Shown: piece after piece, positions 47,640 to 61,000 of the stretch
Position numbering within the stretch: position 1 is the first letter of the stretch
Layout of the letters: every line of letters starts with the position of its first letter
From: Parasponia andersonii
Taxonomy: Eukaryota > Streptophyta > Magnoliopsida > Rosales > Cannabaceae
Assembly: GCA_002914805.1 (NCBI GenBank)
Contig: JXTB01000343.1
Coordinates: forward strand, 340,467-404,466
Reading direction: 5' to 3'
Length of the DNA stretch: 64,000 nucleotides
The notes under the pieces: model-generated
What the model was told of the DNA's origin: nothing
Databases searched by the model: none
The model's input: only the letters and a program-made list of their open reading frames with translations
Program-made: the position numbers and the translations under genes

Positions 47640-49250
47640 ATGTGGTGTTGCCAAATGTAGATGGATCACTAAACTATGCACCTATTGTAATTATCACGCT
47701 AAATGTATATACGTATAATAACTACAAATGTACGAGTCGTATATAACTACTAAAGTAATAAAGAGTTGTCGATCCTACAAAGAATTAGGTGTTAAATTAT
47801 TATGAAGTACTAGAATTATCGTGACCTAACTTTATCTAGGCAATCAAACTAAATAAATTTATAAGTTAAAAAATATAAATATAAATACAAAAAAAAATAT
47901 GAAAACTCTGTGTACAAATGTACTAAGGGATTGAATTCACCTAACTATCAATTATGTCTTTTGATCACCAATTGTATTCAAATCAATTATTCTTAGTTTA
48001 TAAGCCAAGAACCTAAAGATATTTATACTCTCTCTTTCTCGAGTACTGAGTGAAATCATTCCTAAATTCGGTTCCAATATCTCTTTTCCGAATCTAGAAA
48101 TTAAGAAATTATTATGTTTAATAGTTCTTTGATTATGGCTTTAAATGAAATATAGGTTCTCTCAAACTCTATAAGCCCTAAGTTATACTATCCTATAGTT
48201 GTTTTTAAAATTCCCTTTCTTAAGTGCCAAATTCTAGAAACCAACTCATCCAACTAGTAACTAATTAGTTGAGAAGCATTAAACATAGAATAGCATAAAT
48301 AAATTCAAGAACAACATCAAAGAACATACTAGAAATTAAGACATAGAATCAAAATTTAAGTTACATCAAACCCTAAGCATATAATAATTAATTTAACATA
48401 GGAGAATCCAATACTAATCTCAACAAGAATTTTATATATCCAAACATATTCAATAATCAAGAATAATACAAAATTCAAATGAAATTAAGATGAGAAAAAA
48501 GAAGAGAAAACTTTTTTTATAGAGGTAGAACTTTAATCTTCAATCTCTTTAAGCCACTCTCTCAGGCATTTTCTCCATGATTTTTGCTTCAAACTCCTTC
48601 CTCTCTAGGATTTTTGAGCTCTCTTTGTTGTGTTTTCTCTCGGACTCTCTACACTTGAAATAGAAGCTTAAAGATATATTTAAAGAGGTCCAATATGATT
48701 AGATTGGGTAGAATATCAGCTATTCGATCAAATAGTATTAAAGGTCCAAATTGACTCTAAAAACTAGCTAAAAATACATTTCTGGACATTGGATAACGCC
48801 ACGATGCTCCCTGACAAGTGTTGCGATATGTATTCTCTGGAAGTCTAAATTCCAGGCAGTGCTGCGGCGCTACTATTCCAGTGCCGTAGCGCTCTCGGTT
48901 CTGGAATTCAACACGACAAGTTTTCTTCCGGGGGTGTTATTTCGTCGTTTTAACTCCGTTTTGCCTGATTTTTATTGCATTACATTTGTATTATACTCAA
49001 CTTTTATTCAAAATAGTTGAAATATCCATATTTATCACCAATTTATCTTGATTCGTATTTATTTATAAGAACTATAAAAACAAGTAAAGCACATAAAACC
49101 AACATAAATACTTGAGAACTTACAATTATTTAAGCTGAATGATACTTTATTTGTGAGTGAATTAATCACTCATCCGTAATTTAACTAGATCATATGTATC
49201 AAATAATAGTCATGAATGATAATTTACCAAAAAAAAAAACCCATAATAGG
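47640..49250. repeat. Retroelement-like noncoding block A
   Basis: This is noncoding. It starts with short phrases about a cut boundary (AAAGAGTTGTCGATCCTAC near 47760), goes through AT-rich DNA, then a CT-rich segment (48540-48660) and a GC-richer segment (48780-48960). This order resembles the block at 50850-52440 on the other side of the gag remnant. The two may be highly diverged LTR or leader regions of one element family, but I could not align them by eye over long stretches. Confidence 0.3.
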
Positions 49251-49379
49251 CACATAACCTCGTTATAAGGCAGGTTTTGACGAGAATTCTAAATATGAAG
49301 AGGTGGAACAATTGGCTGAATAATATAAGGTTTGGCCCAACTATTATGAAAAACCTTAATACCGGTCCGCACACTATAG

Positions 49380-50660
49380 AAATCTTACCAAGATTACAAG
49401 ATGAAGATTAATTTGCCCTATTTTAATGGTCATCTTCATTTAGATTTTTCGGATAGGATACGCCATGTAGAGAAATTCTTCAATGTTATGGAGTTTCCTT
49501 AAGAGAAATGAGTTGAATTAGCTACCTACAAACTTAAAGGTCAAGCCCCTGCATAGTGGGAACAAATTCAAACTAGTTGCTGCTCTCAAGAGAAACGCCT
49601 TATTCACTCTTGGCTTCAAATCCATAAATTATTACAGGACAGATTCCATCCTTCGGACTATCAGAAGGTGGTGTATTAGAAATTTCAGAGCTATGCACCA
49701 AGATAAAGATTAATAAATAAATATACAGAGGTTATCGGCTTAGTACACACATTGATCTCCAAGAAATTGAAATTCGGTAAGTTGTTGGGTATACTAAAGA
49801 GTTAAAACCCATCAAGAATGACTTGCTCTTCGTAAAATTTGGAGACTTGTTACTGCTGCTAATCTCGCACTTAAGGCCTAAAACAAGCTAGCTAAACCCG
49901 TTTCAAGGTCACAACCAACAAAGACCTTATTAAGATTCATAACAACCTCTAAGAAAGCATCAAGACTCTAATCAACTACAAAAAAATCATCACATCGATA
50001 CTAATTGGGATACTTCAAACAAAACCATCAATCAACCTCCAACAACAAGTAGACAAACATGTAGAGAAGAAGCTTCAAGCTCCAACTTAAGGCTACATGT
50101 AGGAACTCAATTTCGAACCACTACAGACCCTTATGCACGACCAAATAAGCGTTTTAGGTGCAATCAACCAGGACATAAATCCAATGAATGTTCTCAAAGA
50201 AAGGTTGCTAATATGGTAGAAGATGACCAAGAAGAAGAACCTCTAGAAAATTATGAAGATGAAGAAATCTTGGATTGAGATAAAGAGAAGGAGATAGCCT
50301 ACGTAGTATAACGTCTCTTGCTAACACCAAAACAGGAAGTTGCCTCTCAACGCCATTCTACTTTTCTTATTAAATGTAAAGTATGCAATGTTATAACTGA
50401 TGAGGGTAATAGTGGAAACAGCATCTCCAAGACATGAGTCAAAACCTTAGGCTTATAACCCAAACAACATCCCACTCCTTATAGGATAGCTTGGAGTAAG
50501 GGGAAAAACAAAATAATAAGTGTTGATACTAATGTCAATGAAAGGTGTAATGTGTCTTTCTCTATTAGGAAATTTTATAACGATGGGGTTCTTTATGACA
50601 TAGTATATATAGATGCTTGCTATATCCTCCTAGAAGACCATATATTTTTTATATGAATGT
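49380..50660 (+). pseudogene. Ty3/Gypsy gag and protease remnant
   Basis: On the plus strand, in one main frame with many stops: KINLPYFNGHLHLDF, RHVEKFFNVMEFP, VELATYKLKGQAPA, QEKRLIHSWLQIHKLLQDRF (gag), then a zinc knuckle FRCNQPGHKSNEC that has lost its first cysteine (near 50155). A retropepsin-like part follows, CKVCNVITDEGNSGNSISK (near 50380) and YDIVYIDACYILLEDH (near 50600). No reverse transcriptase or integrase follows. The element is a deletion derivative, or a non-autonomous type, and is well decayed. Confidence 0.75.
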
Positions 50661-50849
50661 TATACATATTGACAGAGATAATACCAATACATTTGGGTAT
50701 GGAATAACATGAAGATCACTCTAGTTCCTCACAAACAAGCAGCTGATCTTAAGGGTTCCAGTACATCAAAATCAACCTTTTATATAGTTTCGGGATCTGA
50801 TTTTCAGAAGGAACTATTTAAATCTAATAAACTTTTAACCATAGTAGCG

Positions 50850-52440
50850 AAAGGCGTTCACTTGATTTGAAGGTGCACAAATGGTGTTAAGTAATAAAGT
50901 GAGTGAGTAAGTATCATTCCCTCGAGGATTGCAAATTACCAATACTTATAAACTTTTATCAAATTTAAGTCTAATTAACCAAGTAATAATTTTATAATGA
51001 TAAAATATGGTGAAAAATAATAAAAGATAAAAATTGAAATAATAAAAAGATAAAAACTAAAACAAAGATTGCTCAAAAGAAGAGAATGAAATCAAGTAAA
51101 CAAAAATAACGAAGAGATCAAGAGAATTGTAACTTAGGATCCATGTATTCGTCTAATTGCTTATATGAGATGTCATAGCCTACTTAATTTAACCTATTCC
51201 TAATTATTGATAGAAGATTTCTTTAAATATCACTAATCTTTCTTAAGTATTAATGAACTAATCCAAAAAAAGATTCTTGTTACAATTATATTACGATTCA
51301 ACAATTCTCAAAAACATTAAGTAAAGAAATTCCCATCACATTGCACCAAGGTATAAAGATTTCTATTTTATGATCACTCATATCATCTCAAGTATTTTAG
51401 AATCAACTATCATCTTTTAGTCTCAAATTAATTTTAACAACTACTAGTATTAAGCAAAATAAGGAATAATTAATAATTGAATGAAAATAAAACAAAAATT
51501 AATTAAACATGAAGGTTAAATAATCATAAATAGGCCACAACATAGCCTTAGAAGTTCAAAAATTAATTCTTGGTGTAAGAGTAACTAAAATAACGCGAGA
51601 CATATTAAATAATAAATGCTAAAATGAAAGAAATGAAAAGGTATTATAAATCTCTTAATTTCCACTTTCTAGCACCATCATGTAAATGTATCAAAATTTG
51701 TCCAAAAGTTGCACACCTTGAAAATTGTGCCAAAAAACCACAAAATTGGAGTTGAAATCACCAAGATTCATGCCCAAAAAGCTGTCTGTCAGCCTAAGAC
51801 AACGCCAATCCCCATCCATCAACCAGTCCCATCGTCAGCTGCCAAGTCGCGTCAGTCCTAGGTTAGGTCACTCAACCATCACTTTCTTCCTTTCTCTCTC
51901 TTTTTTCACTTCTTTTCTTCCTCTTCTTCACTTCTCGCTCCCGTCATCTTTTTTTTTTTTTTTTTTAATTTAATTCTCACAAAATTCCGTACACTATTAA
52001 TCATCTCATCATGTGCACATGATCAGACATCAGGTCTTGTGACACGTGACCCTAATCTTAAGCCCCATCACTACATCATATCTTTTTTATTTTCTTTTCT
52101 TCCTCAATTTCTGAACTGGGCCTTTCCAAGATGAAATTGGGCCATTCTCTTGAGCTTTTGCAAAAAGACCTGGACTTTCTTTGTTATTTTTTTCAAATAT
52201 TTTTCAAAAATGCCAACAATCCTGAAATGAAGCTTTATGATCATTTTGACCTTAATTCAGCTCCAAAATTCCATTTTTGCATATTCCACGTACAAAATTA
52301 AATAAAATAAACAAAATTATCCAACAAACAAAATAAAATAACATAAAATAAGCTAAATGAAAAATGAAATTAATTTAGTTTTACAAGAACGTAGCAAAAA
52401 TATATGGATTTAAGCGCAAAAATAACTCTATTTTATAGAG
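50850..52440. repeat. Retroelement-like noncoding block B
   Basis: This noncoding block follows the gag-protease remnant. It begins near GGTGCACAAATGGTG, contains CCCTCGAGGATTGC (50930) and a CT-rich to T-rich stretch at 51880-51966, and ends about 52440. It is similar in layout to block A. Borders are uncertain. Confidence 0.3.
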
Positions 52441-53021
52441 TTGTCAAAGGGAAAGATGGACTTAGATGATCAAAACCATACAATAACCAAGGTGCTACTC
52501 ATTTTTGAAATGCAAATGTCATTTGTTTCTGTTTCTTTTCTTTTTCTTTTTTTTCCCTACTCAGAGGAGGAAACCGAGTCGGCAGACAACAATTACAAAC
52601 TCAACAACAAAAGACGAATGCTCCAGTAAGATGACAAGTCTCAAAGTTCAAACAAGACGAAAAATTAAAGTAAAACTCTACTCGGTTTTTCTTCTGTTGG
52701 AAAATCCACAACATCGAATCTTATTTCCTCATTTATAGGAAATATTTTGAAAACTCATAAGTAGCAAAGTACCAAAGAGCATATTTAAGTAGATTTAAGC
52801 GGTTTTTTTTTTTTTTAATCAAAAGAATTAACCAGTTTTGTTAGTGAAAGATGCAACTCAAATTGGGTTTGGTTCAAGTCTTCGAAAGCTGTGTAGTGAG
52901 AGACATTGTGGGTCGTTTTAATTACAGCTGCAAACCGAAAGTCATAGGGATTTACGGTGGTTTAGGAGTGTTTTGGCTCCAATTTACATTTTTTAGTAAT
53001 AATTTTTAGAATCTCATTTTT
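52441..53021. other. AT-rich spacer, no gene recognised
   Basis: Short frames here (for example 52441-52629) are low-complexity and lack family matches. Confidence 0.45.
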
Positions 53022-53159
53022 AGGAGCCCTTATTTTAGGAACCTCATTTGTAATAATCAAAAACAAATTATTAACTATTAGTCACAATATAGGAGCCCTT
53101 ATTTTAGGAATCTCATTTGTAATAATCAAAAACAAATTATTAACTATTAGTCACAATAT
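53022..53159 (+). repeat. 69-bp tandem duplication
   Basis: There are two adjacent 69-bp units starting AGGAGCCCTTATTTTAGG at 53022 and 53091, differing at about one base. The low divergence suggests a recent duplication. Confidence 0.92.
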
Positions 53160-53425
53160 TGTGACCACCTATAACAAAATTATGATTTCATATAATAATA
53201 GAAAATGTATTCGAAAAATGTGTCATAAATATTGTGACATATAATCACACAAATTTTGACTACTTCTGATCACAATATACTATAAAAATTTTGACATATA
53301 TGACTATTAATCACAAAATTGTGATCACAAAATTGTGATACTATCCATGTCTTCAAAAATCACATAATATTGTGATACTATCTATGTCATAAATATTGTG
53401 ACACATAATCACACAATATTGTAAC
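53150..53425. repeat. Cluster of TCACAATATTGTGA-type palindromes
   Basis: A perfect 16-bp palindrome GTCACAATATTGTGAC lies at 53150-53165. Variants of TCACAA and TTGTGA in both directions follow about every 30-50 bp to 53425, including two nearly palindromic units in tandem at 53309-53339. It is noncoding. It may be the body of a foldback or MITE element or a small satellite. Confidence 0.6.
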
Positions 53426-53437
53426 TCAAAAATCTTG

Positions 53438-53840
53438 TTTCTCTATGTATTTTCCCATTATTCATTTCTAAAAAATTTGTAATTCACAAATCTTGTTTTT
53501 CTCTGTATTTTCCCATTATTCATTTCTGGAAAATTTGTAACTCACAGACCTTGTCTCTCTCTCTAAAAGAAGTGTTTCTCTCTAGAGAAGCCATGAGAGA
53601 CTAGTTGTTGAGGCCTATCCTACCATGATGATGTCTTCGTCTTCATCAAGGGACCCAACCACAACTAACTTCCTTAGACTCTACCACACCAGATCACTTC
53701 CGAAGTTCCTCTTTCTACTCAACTCTCTCTCTATTTTCCAATTATTCATTTCTGGAAGATCTCTAACTCACAAATCTTTCTTCTCTCTCTAAAAGAAGAG
53801 CTTCTCACTGGATTTTTCTTTATCTGGAAGCCATGAGTGA
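53438..53840 (+). repeat. Diverged direct repeats of about 55-110 bp
   Basis: Three diverged copies contain TTTTCC-ATTATTCATTTCT followed by an ACTCACA block: near 53450, 53510 and 53735. The second and third also share the continuation CTCTCTAAAAGAAG and GAAGCCATGAG, so a larger unit of about 230 bp has been duplicated. It is noncoding. Confidence 0.65.
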
Positions 53841-55090
53841 TGACAGGAGCTTTGTTTGGAAAGAAAGTAAAAGTTCATCGAAAACAAAAAAAGAAAGAAA
53901 AGTGAGTAATGAGAGGAGTTCGTTCATACGTTTGTGTTCGTGAGGGGAACGAGGGAAAAAATAGGGAAAGTAAAGAAAAGAAGGTACCCGACAAAAATAG
54001 AAAATGGAAAAGAAGAAAAGTGGGAAGCACTTGTCACCTAAAAAGAGACCTGCCTCCTCCAAAGAAAAAAAAGAAAAAAAAAAAAAAAGTATTGGAATGA
54101 CAAAATTTTCTTTTTCTATAAAACTACTATAAATGTAAATAATTGCTACTAGAAAAATAAATATGAAAAACACTACTAAAAAAAGTAAAATGGGGCAAAA
54201 CACTCCTAGTCTCGGTAATTTCCCTCCTAGCAGCATTTCAAACTTCGAGTATTTCAAACTTCGAGTATTCAATTCAAATCCCGCGTTACAAATGCGAATC
54301 CATGTATCTGAAACAGGGCAGCAAGAAACAAGTATCATCCATAAACAGCTCATCTATATCTGCAACCCCGAGTTGCTCATCATTTCTTTCCTTTTTTTTC
54401 CACTTTGATCCCCCTCGATAACAGCTTCATTTTTCCAAAAAAAAAAAACAGAACGAAAAAAGAAAAGACCATGGTTTAAAGTGGCTCAAGACCTTAATTC
54501 GCAGTGGCACTAGTCACCTCTAGCACAAACTAATAATGCTGAGCTTTTTGCTTGTAACATACGTGTCTGACGAGTCTCAAGTCCAGGTTATTTATTTTTG
54601 ACCCTCGCTTGAGTCCCACACCAACTTAGATCATGATTAGAAAAACATGACTCTCAATAGCAATCCTGATGTTTTCAAGTCCGTCAGGAATAGTGGGTAA
54701 ACCTTGATTAGCAAGACCACAAATCACACTTACGAACTGTTTATCTCCTCAACAGTTCACAAGTAATTGTAGGTAGCACCAAAGTAAGCTGTATGAGACA
54801 AGTCCCTATGCAGCATGTCATGTTCGATACAATTGATAAGCTAAAAAGATGGTTTAAGAGGGAAAATGAATCAAAAGACAGAATACTAAGCACTTAAAAT
54901 TCCTATACAAAGCTCATGATCGTAATAGATATTCTCTCTGTTCTCCGATTTTTGTTTTGATTATTTACCTAAGGACAATCCTGTCCAACCATGAAGCAGT
55001 TTCTCTCAGAAAAGATCATGTAAGGTAAGACGACGGTGGGAATGTACAACTAGTTAAGAGCAAAGGGTGTCACCACAAAAGGTTTCAACT
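53841..55090. other. Spacer downstream of MORC gene
   Basis: No gene is recognised. It includes purine-rich DNA at 53880-54100 and a 16-bp direct repeat (TTTCAAACTTCGAGTA, about 54236 and 54252). The long minus-strand frame 53820-54353 is the translation of the purine-rich tract as a phenylalanine-rich product and has no family resemblance. The MORC 3' UTR should end near 54900-55090. Confidence 0.45.
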
Positions 55091-58000
55091 TCAACGAGCT
55101 TTCTTACAAGCCCTTGGAAATCTCTTTCTCATCCCTTCAATAGATGAAGATGATACTTCTTCTATGCTCTTATAAGAGTCCTTTGTATCTCCTAAAAATT
55201 CAAAAGAACCAAATAAAAAATAAATAGATTAAAGGAGAGGAAGGGCAAGTTAGAAAAAGAGATGATGCTCACAACTATATCTAAATGGTAGCAAGTAAAT
55301 TTGGAAAATTTAATGTTCTGCCCTTGCTGTCCCAGTGATCAAATACTACAAACCACAACAACTACATTTATTGGACATCGAAAACACTACGATTCTTGCT
55401 TTTTAGTTGTGCTTCACATTTAAGGGAAATGCTAGAAAAGTATTAAGTGCAACAAAGGATCACTGAAAGAAACGGATAAAACATAATACATGGTTTTGCT
55501 TTCTGCATCAGGGACACAATGAAATATTTCAAGTTAATTTAACCTTCTTCGGAAATGAAACATGTTACTAGTCGAATACCTGAATGTAATAGTCCTATGA
55601 ATCCCAAAATGTATAATTTGAGGCCTTGGGATTTTGTTCTCTTATTCTCTGCTTGATTTGGTAGGTCTGAGGAAGGGTTATCCTCCCATACAATCTTGAT
55701 CATCCAAGTCTTATAGTTCTTTTGTTTGTGAATCTAATTTTAAGTTCCTTATTGATAATTATACCTTTCTTTAAATCTCATCAACCTATTTGGAAGGCTC
55801 AGGTTCCCTTAAAAATCCAGGAATCTCTTGGCTGGGTGTTCCGAAAAAGATTAATAATACTGAACTTTGCAGCTAAATAGACCTTTAATGGTTCTTTGTC
55901 CTGAATGAGGCATTTTTTTGTAAAGATTACGGGTACGACCTTGATCATCTACTGATCCATTATTTGTTTGCTCGTGTTTAGATTAGAGTTCTGTCATGAT
56001 TAATGCCAACGTGTTTTGGAAATTCATTTCAAAAGGTGCTCTATGAGAACAAGAAAATACAATTTTTATGGAATTTTGAAGTATGGCTAGACTAGGCTAT
56101 TTAGCTGAAAAGAAATAAGTAAAATTTTGAGGTTTGGCTAAACTGGGGCTATTTAGCTGAAAAGAAATAAGCAGAATTTTGAGGATTGTACCGATGATGT
56201 ATCAGAGAGTTTGGATAAGGTGGTTTTTTTTTTAGTTGCATTTTCCTCCCTTGAAAGAATTTGAGGATGATTCCCTTTCTTTGTGTGAGCTAATAAGGTG
56301 TAACATTTATTTTGCTTTTTCTCATTGTTCTGTTCAGTACAACTATTTGTTCTCTTATCATTCTGTTTTGATTTTAATTTACCATGTCAATAGAATTAAT
56401 TTTGGTCTTTTTTTATATCAATATAATTATTCTTGTTTTCTATAAAAAGAAAAGAAAAAAAAAAGTGTCCACTAAGTTGTATTTAAAAGTAATTTAACGG
56501 AAATAGCAAGAAACAGAAATATAAATTCCATGTCACAGACTCACAGTAGAGTTTCGTTTATTTATGTGTTATTATGAAATGGAAAAACAATAAAAGATTC
56601 AGCAGCAGAGTAATGATAGAGAAATTTGATGAACTCACCCCCAGATATGATAGAGACACTGTAATCGTATCCCGATCGCTTTGCAGACACTGTAATCACT
56701 CCAGACGCAATCTTCTGTTCAGGGATTTCGCAGCATTGTTCGAAAGGCTTCATATAACAAAACCTGTTCATTACAATCTTCATCAAACTGAAATACAAAC
56801 TGGAGAGAGACACCAAAGAATGGCAACAGGTATAGTAGGTAATGCAATAAATGATTTTCTAGTAAAGCTTCCACAGTAATCAACTACAATTAAGGAATTA
56901 AAATAAAATCCTTTTTTAGCCTTTTAGGCTGATAATGACAATATATACCAATTTCTGGCTTCCTGCCTCAAATTTAAACTAAAAGTGCCCTTAAACGCTG
57001 TGCGCATAAGGTGGGGATGTAACTCTAGGAGTGGGGCTGTATCTTTGTTAAATGAACTCTAAAGTACCAGATGGACAGTCCCAAGTGTCTAGGTATTTAC
57101 AAGTTCCCTAACATTTCTAGCGTGTTTAAAGAACACGCTTTGCAATAGGCTTAAAAAAAAAAAAAGAAACATGGCAACCTGAATAAAATGTCCATCTAAC
57201 ACATGAAAGGAGCTGGTACTCTTCTGATTTATTATTTTATATTTTCCTGATTATTTATTTTCTCTTACTACTTAGAATCTTGTCACTTGCTTATTGGGCT
57301 AGAATCTTGTCACTTGCTTATTAGGCTTAAGTCCAGAATTGGAACCCTTAAGATATCCTTTTAAAAGCATTGGGAAGCATGAAAATGGTGGTTATTCACC
57401 CGGTAAGGGGTCTCAAGGAATTGTAACTCGATGATGGGGCCTGTCGCTCAACCCTGGGGAGTTAGTTTCATCATGAGGGATTTTTGGCATCATATGGCTA
57501 ATCCTAGTTATTTGAGGCCAACAGACCTGATCACAACAAAGTATTCAAATCAACAGCAGGTAAATAGAGTACGTAACATTAAAGATATCATGAAAATACA
57601 TATACCATTCTAGAGGTAAGTTCTTGGAATCAAAATCACAGCTCAACATCCTCCACTTCCTGCACTTATCACACTGCACCCATTCTTGATCAGGCTTGTA
57701 AAGATCATTCCTCCTTTTCTAGACATGGGGAAAAAAAAGTAATTAAAGAAGAAGGTTAAAGGAAAAATCATGAGTACAAAAAACATAAATGCCTTAAAAT
57801 AATAGTTCTAACACCAGTGATGATGGACACAATAGCGAATAAGAGAGAAGATAGAGAAAGAGAGATAAGAGAATTGAGAGAGGGAGGATGCAATAATAGA
57901 TTTAATTCATCATTCAAGCCTTCCGATGTTTACAAACATAAGCCACATTAATAGTAGAAAGATTTTCCTAACAAGCTAAACATACGATTTGCTAAGAATT

Positions 58001-61000
58001 GTAACTCAATTGAATATTTCCAAAAAAGTTAGCCAAAATATCTAAGATGCTTCCTATAGAAGCCAAGCAAACATATCTTGAAACACAATAACGTAAATAA
58101 ATCTTGGAAAAGATAATACCAAATAATAACTCTAAGTTAATTTAGAACTTCATAATTGATATACTTATGATTCCAAATCAAACAGTTGTATTGAAGAGAA
58201 ATTCTCTCCCCCGATGCAAAATTTAACATAGATCAGACAGTGTAATCAACAAGCTTCAAATTTGATGAAGCAGACAAGAGAGGAACACGCTTGATTGTTA
58301 TTTTTCACAAGATTACCATTGAGAATTCTATTTGACCAACTACAAAATAACCAATAAAAATGGAATTCTATTTGGCCAACTACAATTATGCCAACATACA
58401 AACAATAAAAAAAATTTTAAAAAAAATTGGTAAATGGACTATGCTTCAGCAAGCATAGACCAAAAAATAATAAAGTCAGAAAATTTTTCATGAATAGATA
58501 AGCTCCTAAGTAAATCATTTTCAATATGATTTTCCACATTTTAATATGTAACATTTCGTCAAAAATAAGTCTCAAGTAAAAGAAAAAAATGATAGCAGCT
58601 GTTTTTCTGAATTATGGGAGAATATACTCTTATATTGGCATTTTTACATAGGAAACAGAATTTATTCATAGAAAAAGAAAAGTACAAAAACATACTCTAG
58701 CAACAAAACCAAACTGATTACTGAAAAACAGAAAAGGGAACTCCAAGAAATGCAAATAATTCCCGCAGTGAACAGGAATTCAGGCAGATTTTTATTTTAA
58801 AAAGGAAAAAAAGAAGATTGGATGATGAAAGGACAAAATTCCTCTTTAATAAGTGAACCAAGTGCTTATACCATCTGGACTTCATCGAAATTCTCGTCCC
58901 AATATTTATCTGCCGTATGACTTAGCCACCTTTCCAAATGAGCATATGATGCATAGTCCTGAAATCCTTGCTTGTTGTTCAGCACCCACACACCACCTTT
59001 TTCATCATTCTATGCCAGGAAAAGGGAGAAACCAGATGCATCACAAGGAAAGAACCACATTATTACAAGCACAAACATCAAATTTAAAAGGCTTTGCAAG
59101 ATTGATAGTTTGGTATCTCAATTATAAGGAAAAACAAAATCAGAACATGGGATAATGAAAAATGCGCGTTCAAATGCATAAGCAAAGGTATTATGATTAC
59201 AAGAAAATACATTACCATTTTGCTTCAATATTCTGGGGTCCTAAATGAATGAGGAAACAAACAACTAGTTCTGAAGTTCTGCAGGTTTAATTTACAATGA
59301 GAATCTGGATAAAGCACTTCTTTATTAAGTTAAGAAAGGTTTTCAAGACCACTTAGGTGAAAATGAAAAACTACAATCAATATGGTATCAATTCTTTGTG
59401 GAAATTTTGAATATTATTCAGGCTCATTGCCTTATTCTTAATCTAACACCAATGTACTGACATTCTAGATAATCCTACTATCAGTACTAATTACAAACGC
59501 CAAGTTAGAGATGAACAATTTTAAAATAATACCATTTATAATTTGTGGTATAAACTATAACAACACAGGAAAAATTATTTTACCATTAAGTCAGTAACAT
59601 CAATAACACCAACCACACCACGACCCATATCTGCATTATGAATCATTCCACTAACTCTCTTGTAAGCCTGGAAGAGGCAAATTAGAGTGTCACAAGAAAT
59701 GAAATGGTAGATAAAAGAAATGAGCATGAAAGAATAGTTCTATAATTACAATTAAAATAGAAAGGCGCAGATTTCTTTAGTAATACACATTGCAAGCCAA
59801 TCCTTAAAACTGCAACACTATTTTTATTAAAAGTTCCATCAAATATAACCATAGCAGTAGAGCTTCCTCCTCATGCAGTTCTGCAGTTACAGCTATCTTT
59901 TAAAGTCATTTGGCCAGGAAAGAGATATATAATAATAATATATGAATATTATTATTGGATGATCATTATGGTGCTAATATGGTAAATTAGATTTGTTCAC
60001 TCAATGTTAATGATCAATATTGAATATAATGAAAGTTGAAACTTGTTTTCTGTCGGTAAACAGTCCCTTCTTAGTTCATCTAAGATCTTAGACTATGTGC
60101 TTAGACTAATGTATCTGATAAAATTACAAACAAACAGACTCAAATTAAAAAAATAAATAAATAAATAACAGGAAGAAAAATAAAGGCAGTTAAGGGAATT
60201 ATTTTTTAAAGAAGATTTGATCCAATACAGAACTTAATGCATAGAAATAAATCAAGCCACCAACCAGAAGTTTCAAAAGTTTTACCACATAAACGATCTT
60301 GAAACTTTAATAAAAGAACAATCCTTCTGATAAGCTAGTTATCCTGCATATTCTTTTCAATATGAATCCTTATGCTAGAATGAGAATAGTTTTAAAATGT
60401 ACCATATCAGAAATATAACTCACTAACATTTGTCCCCTTCTCAATTATCCGTTTAGAAAGTGAAGTGCTAAAACAACTGTGACATGACTGAGAAGCGTGA
60501 AAGGTTAAAAGAAATTTGACTCAGTAAACTATAAATATATGTGTTTAATTTTCCTATGATTTCAGTTTGTGAAACAGCAGCTCACCTCAATTAAACGACC
60601 ATGCCAATACAAAAATATTCCACAGTTTGCCCGCTCCCATTCTAATTGGCTTCGACCAAGAGCCAATGGGATACGCTTCCCCATTATATTTCCAGTTTCT
60701 ACAACAGTCTTATTCAGAGATTTTGCCAATGGTTGACTTTTAACCTATTTAGATTTCAAGCTATGAGTCAAAAATAGCTTGGGAAAATAAAAACTAATAT
60801 CATCCAAAAAAAAAGGAGGATATGTTACCAGTGAACCTTGAACATATATCTTCATTCTTGGAACTAAAAAAAGAACTTCCAGATAAGATTGAAGTGAATA
60901 ATCTAAAAGAACCTGTAAACCAATGAGAACGAACTATAAGTGATGGAGTAATTGACAAACTTACGACAAGATAAAGATGCCAAACCTTTTGACTGATTTG

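Noticed and set aside
53820..54353. 177-codon minus-strand frame, phenylalanine-rich with predicted membrane stretches
   Set aside because: It is the translation of a purine-rich tract. Composition is low-complexity, and no family, splice signals or neighbouring exons support it.
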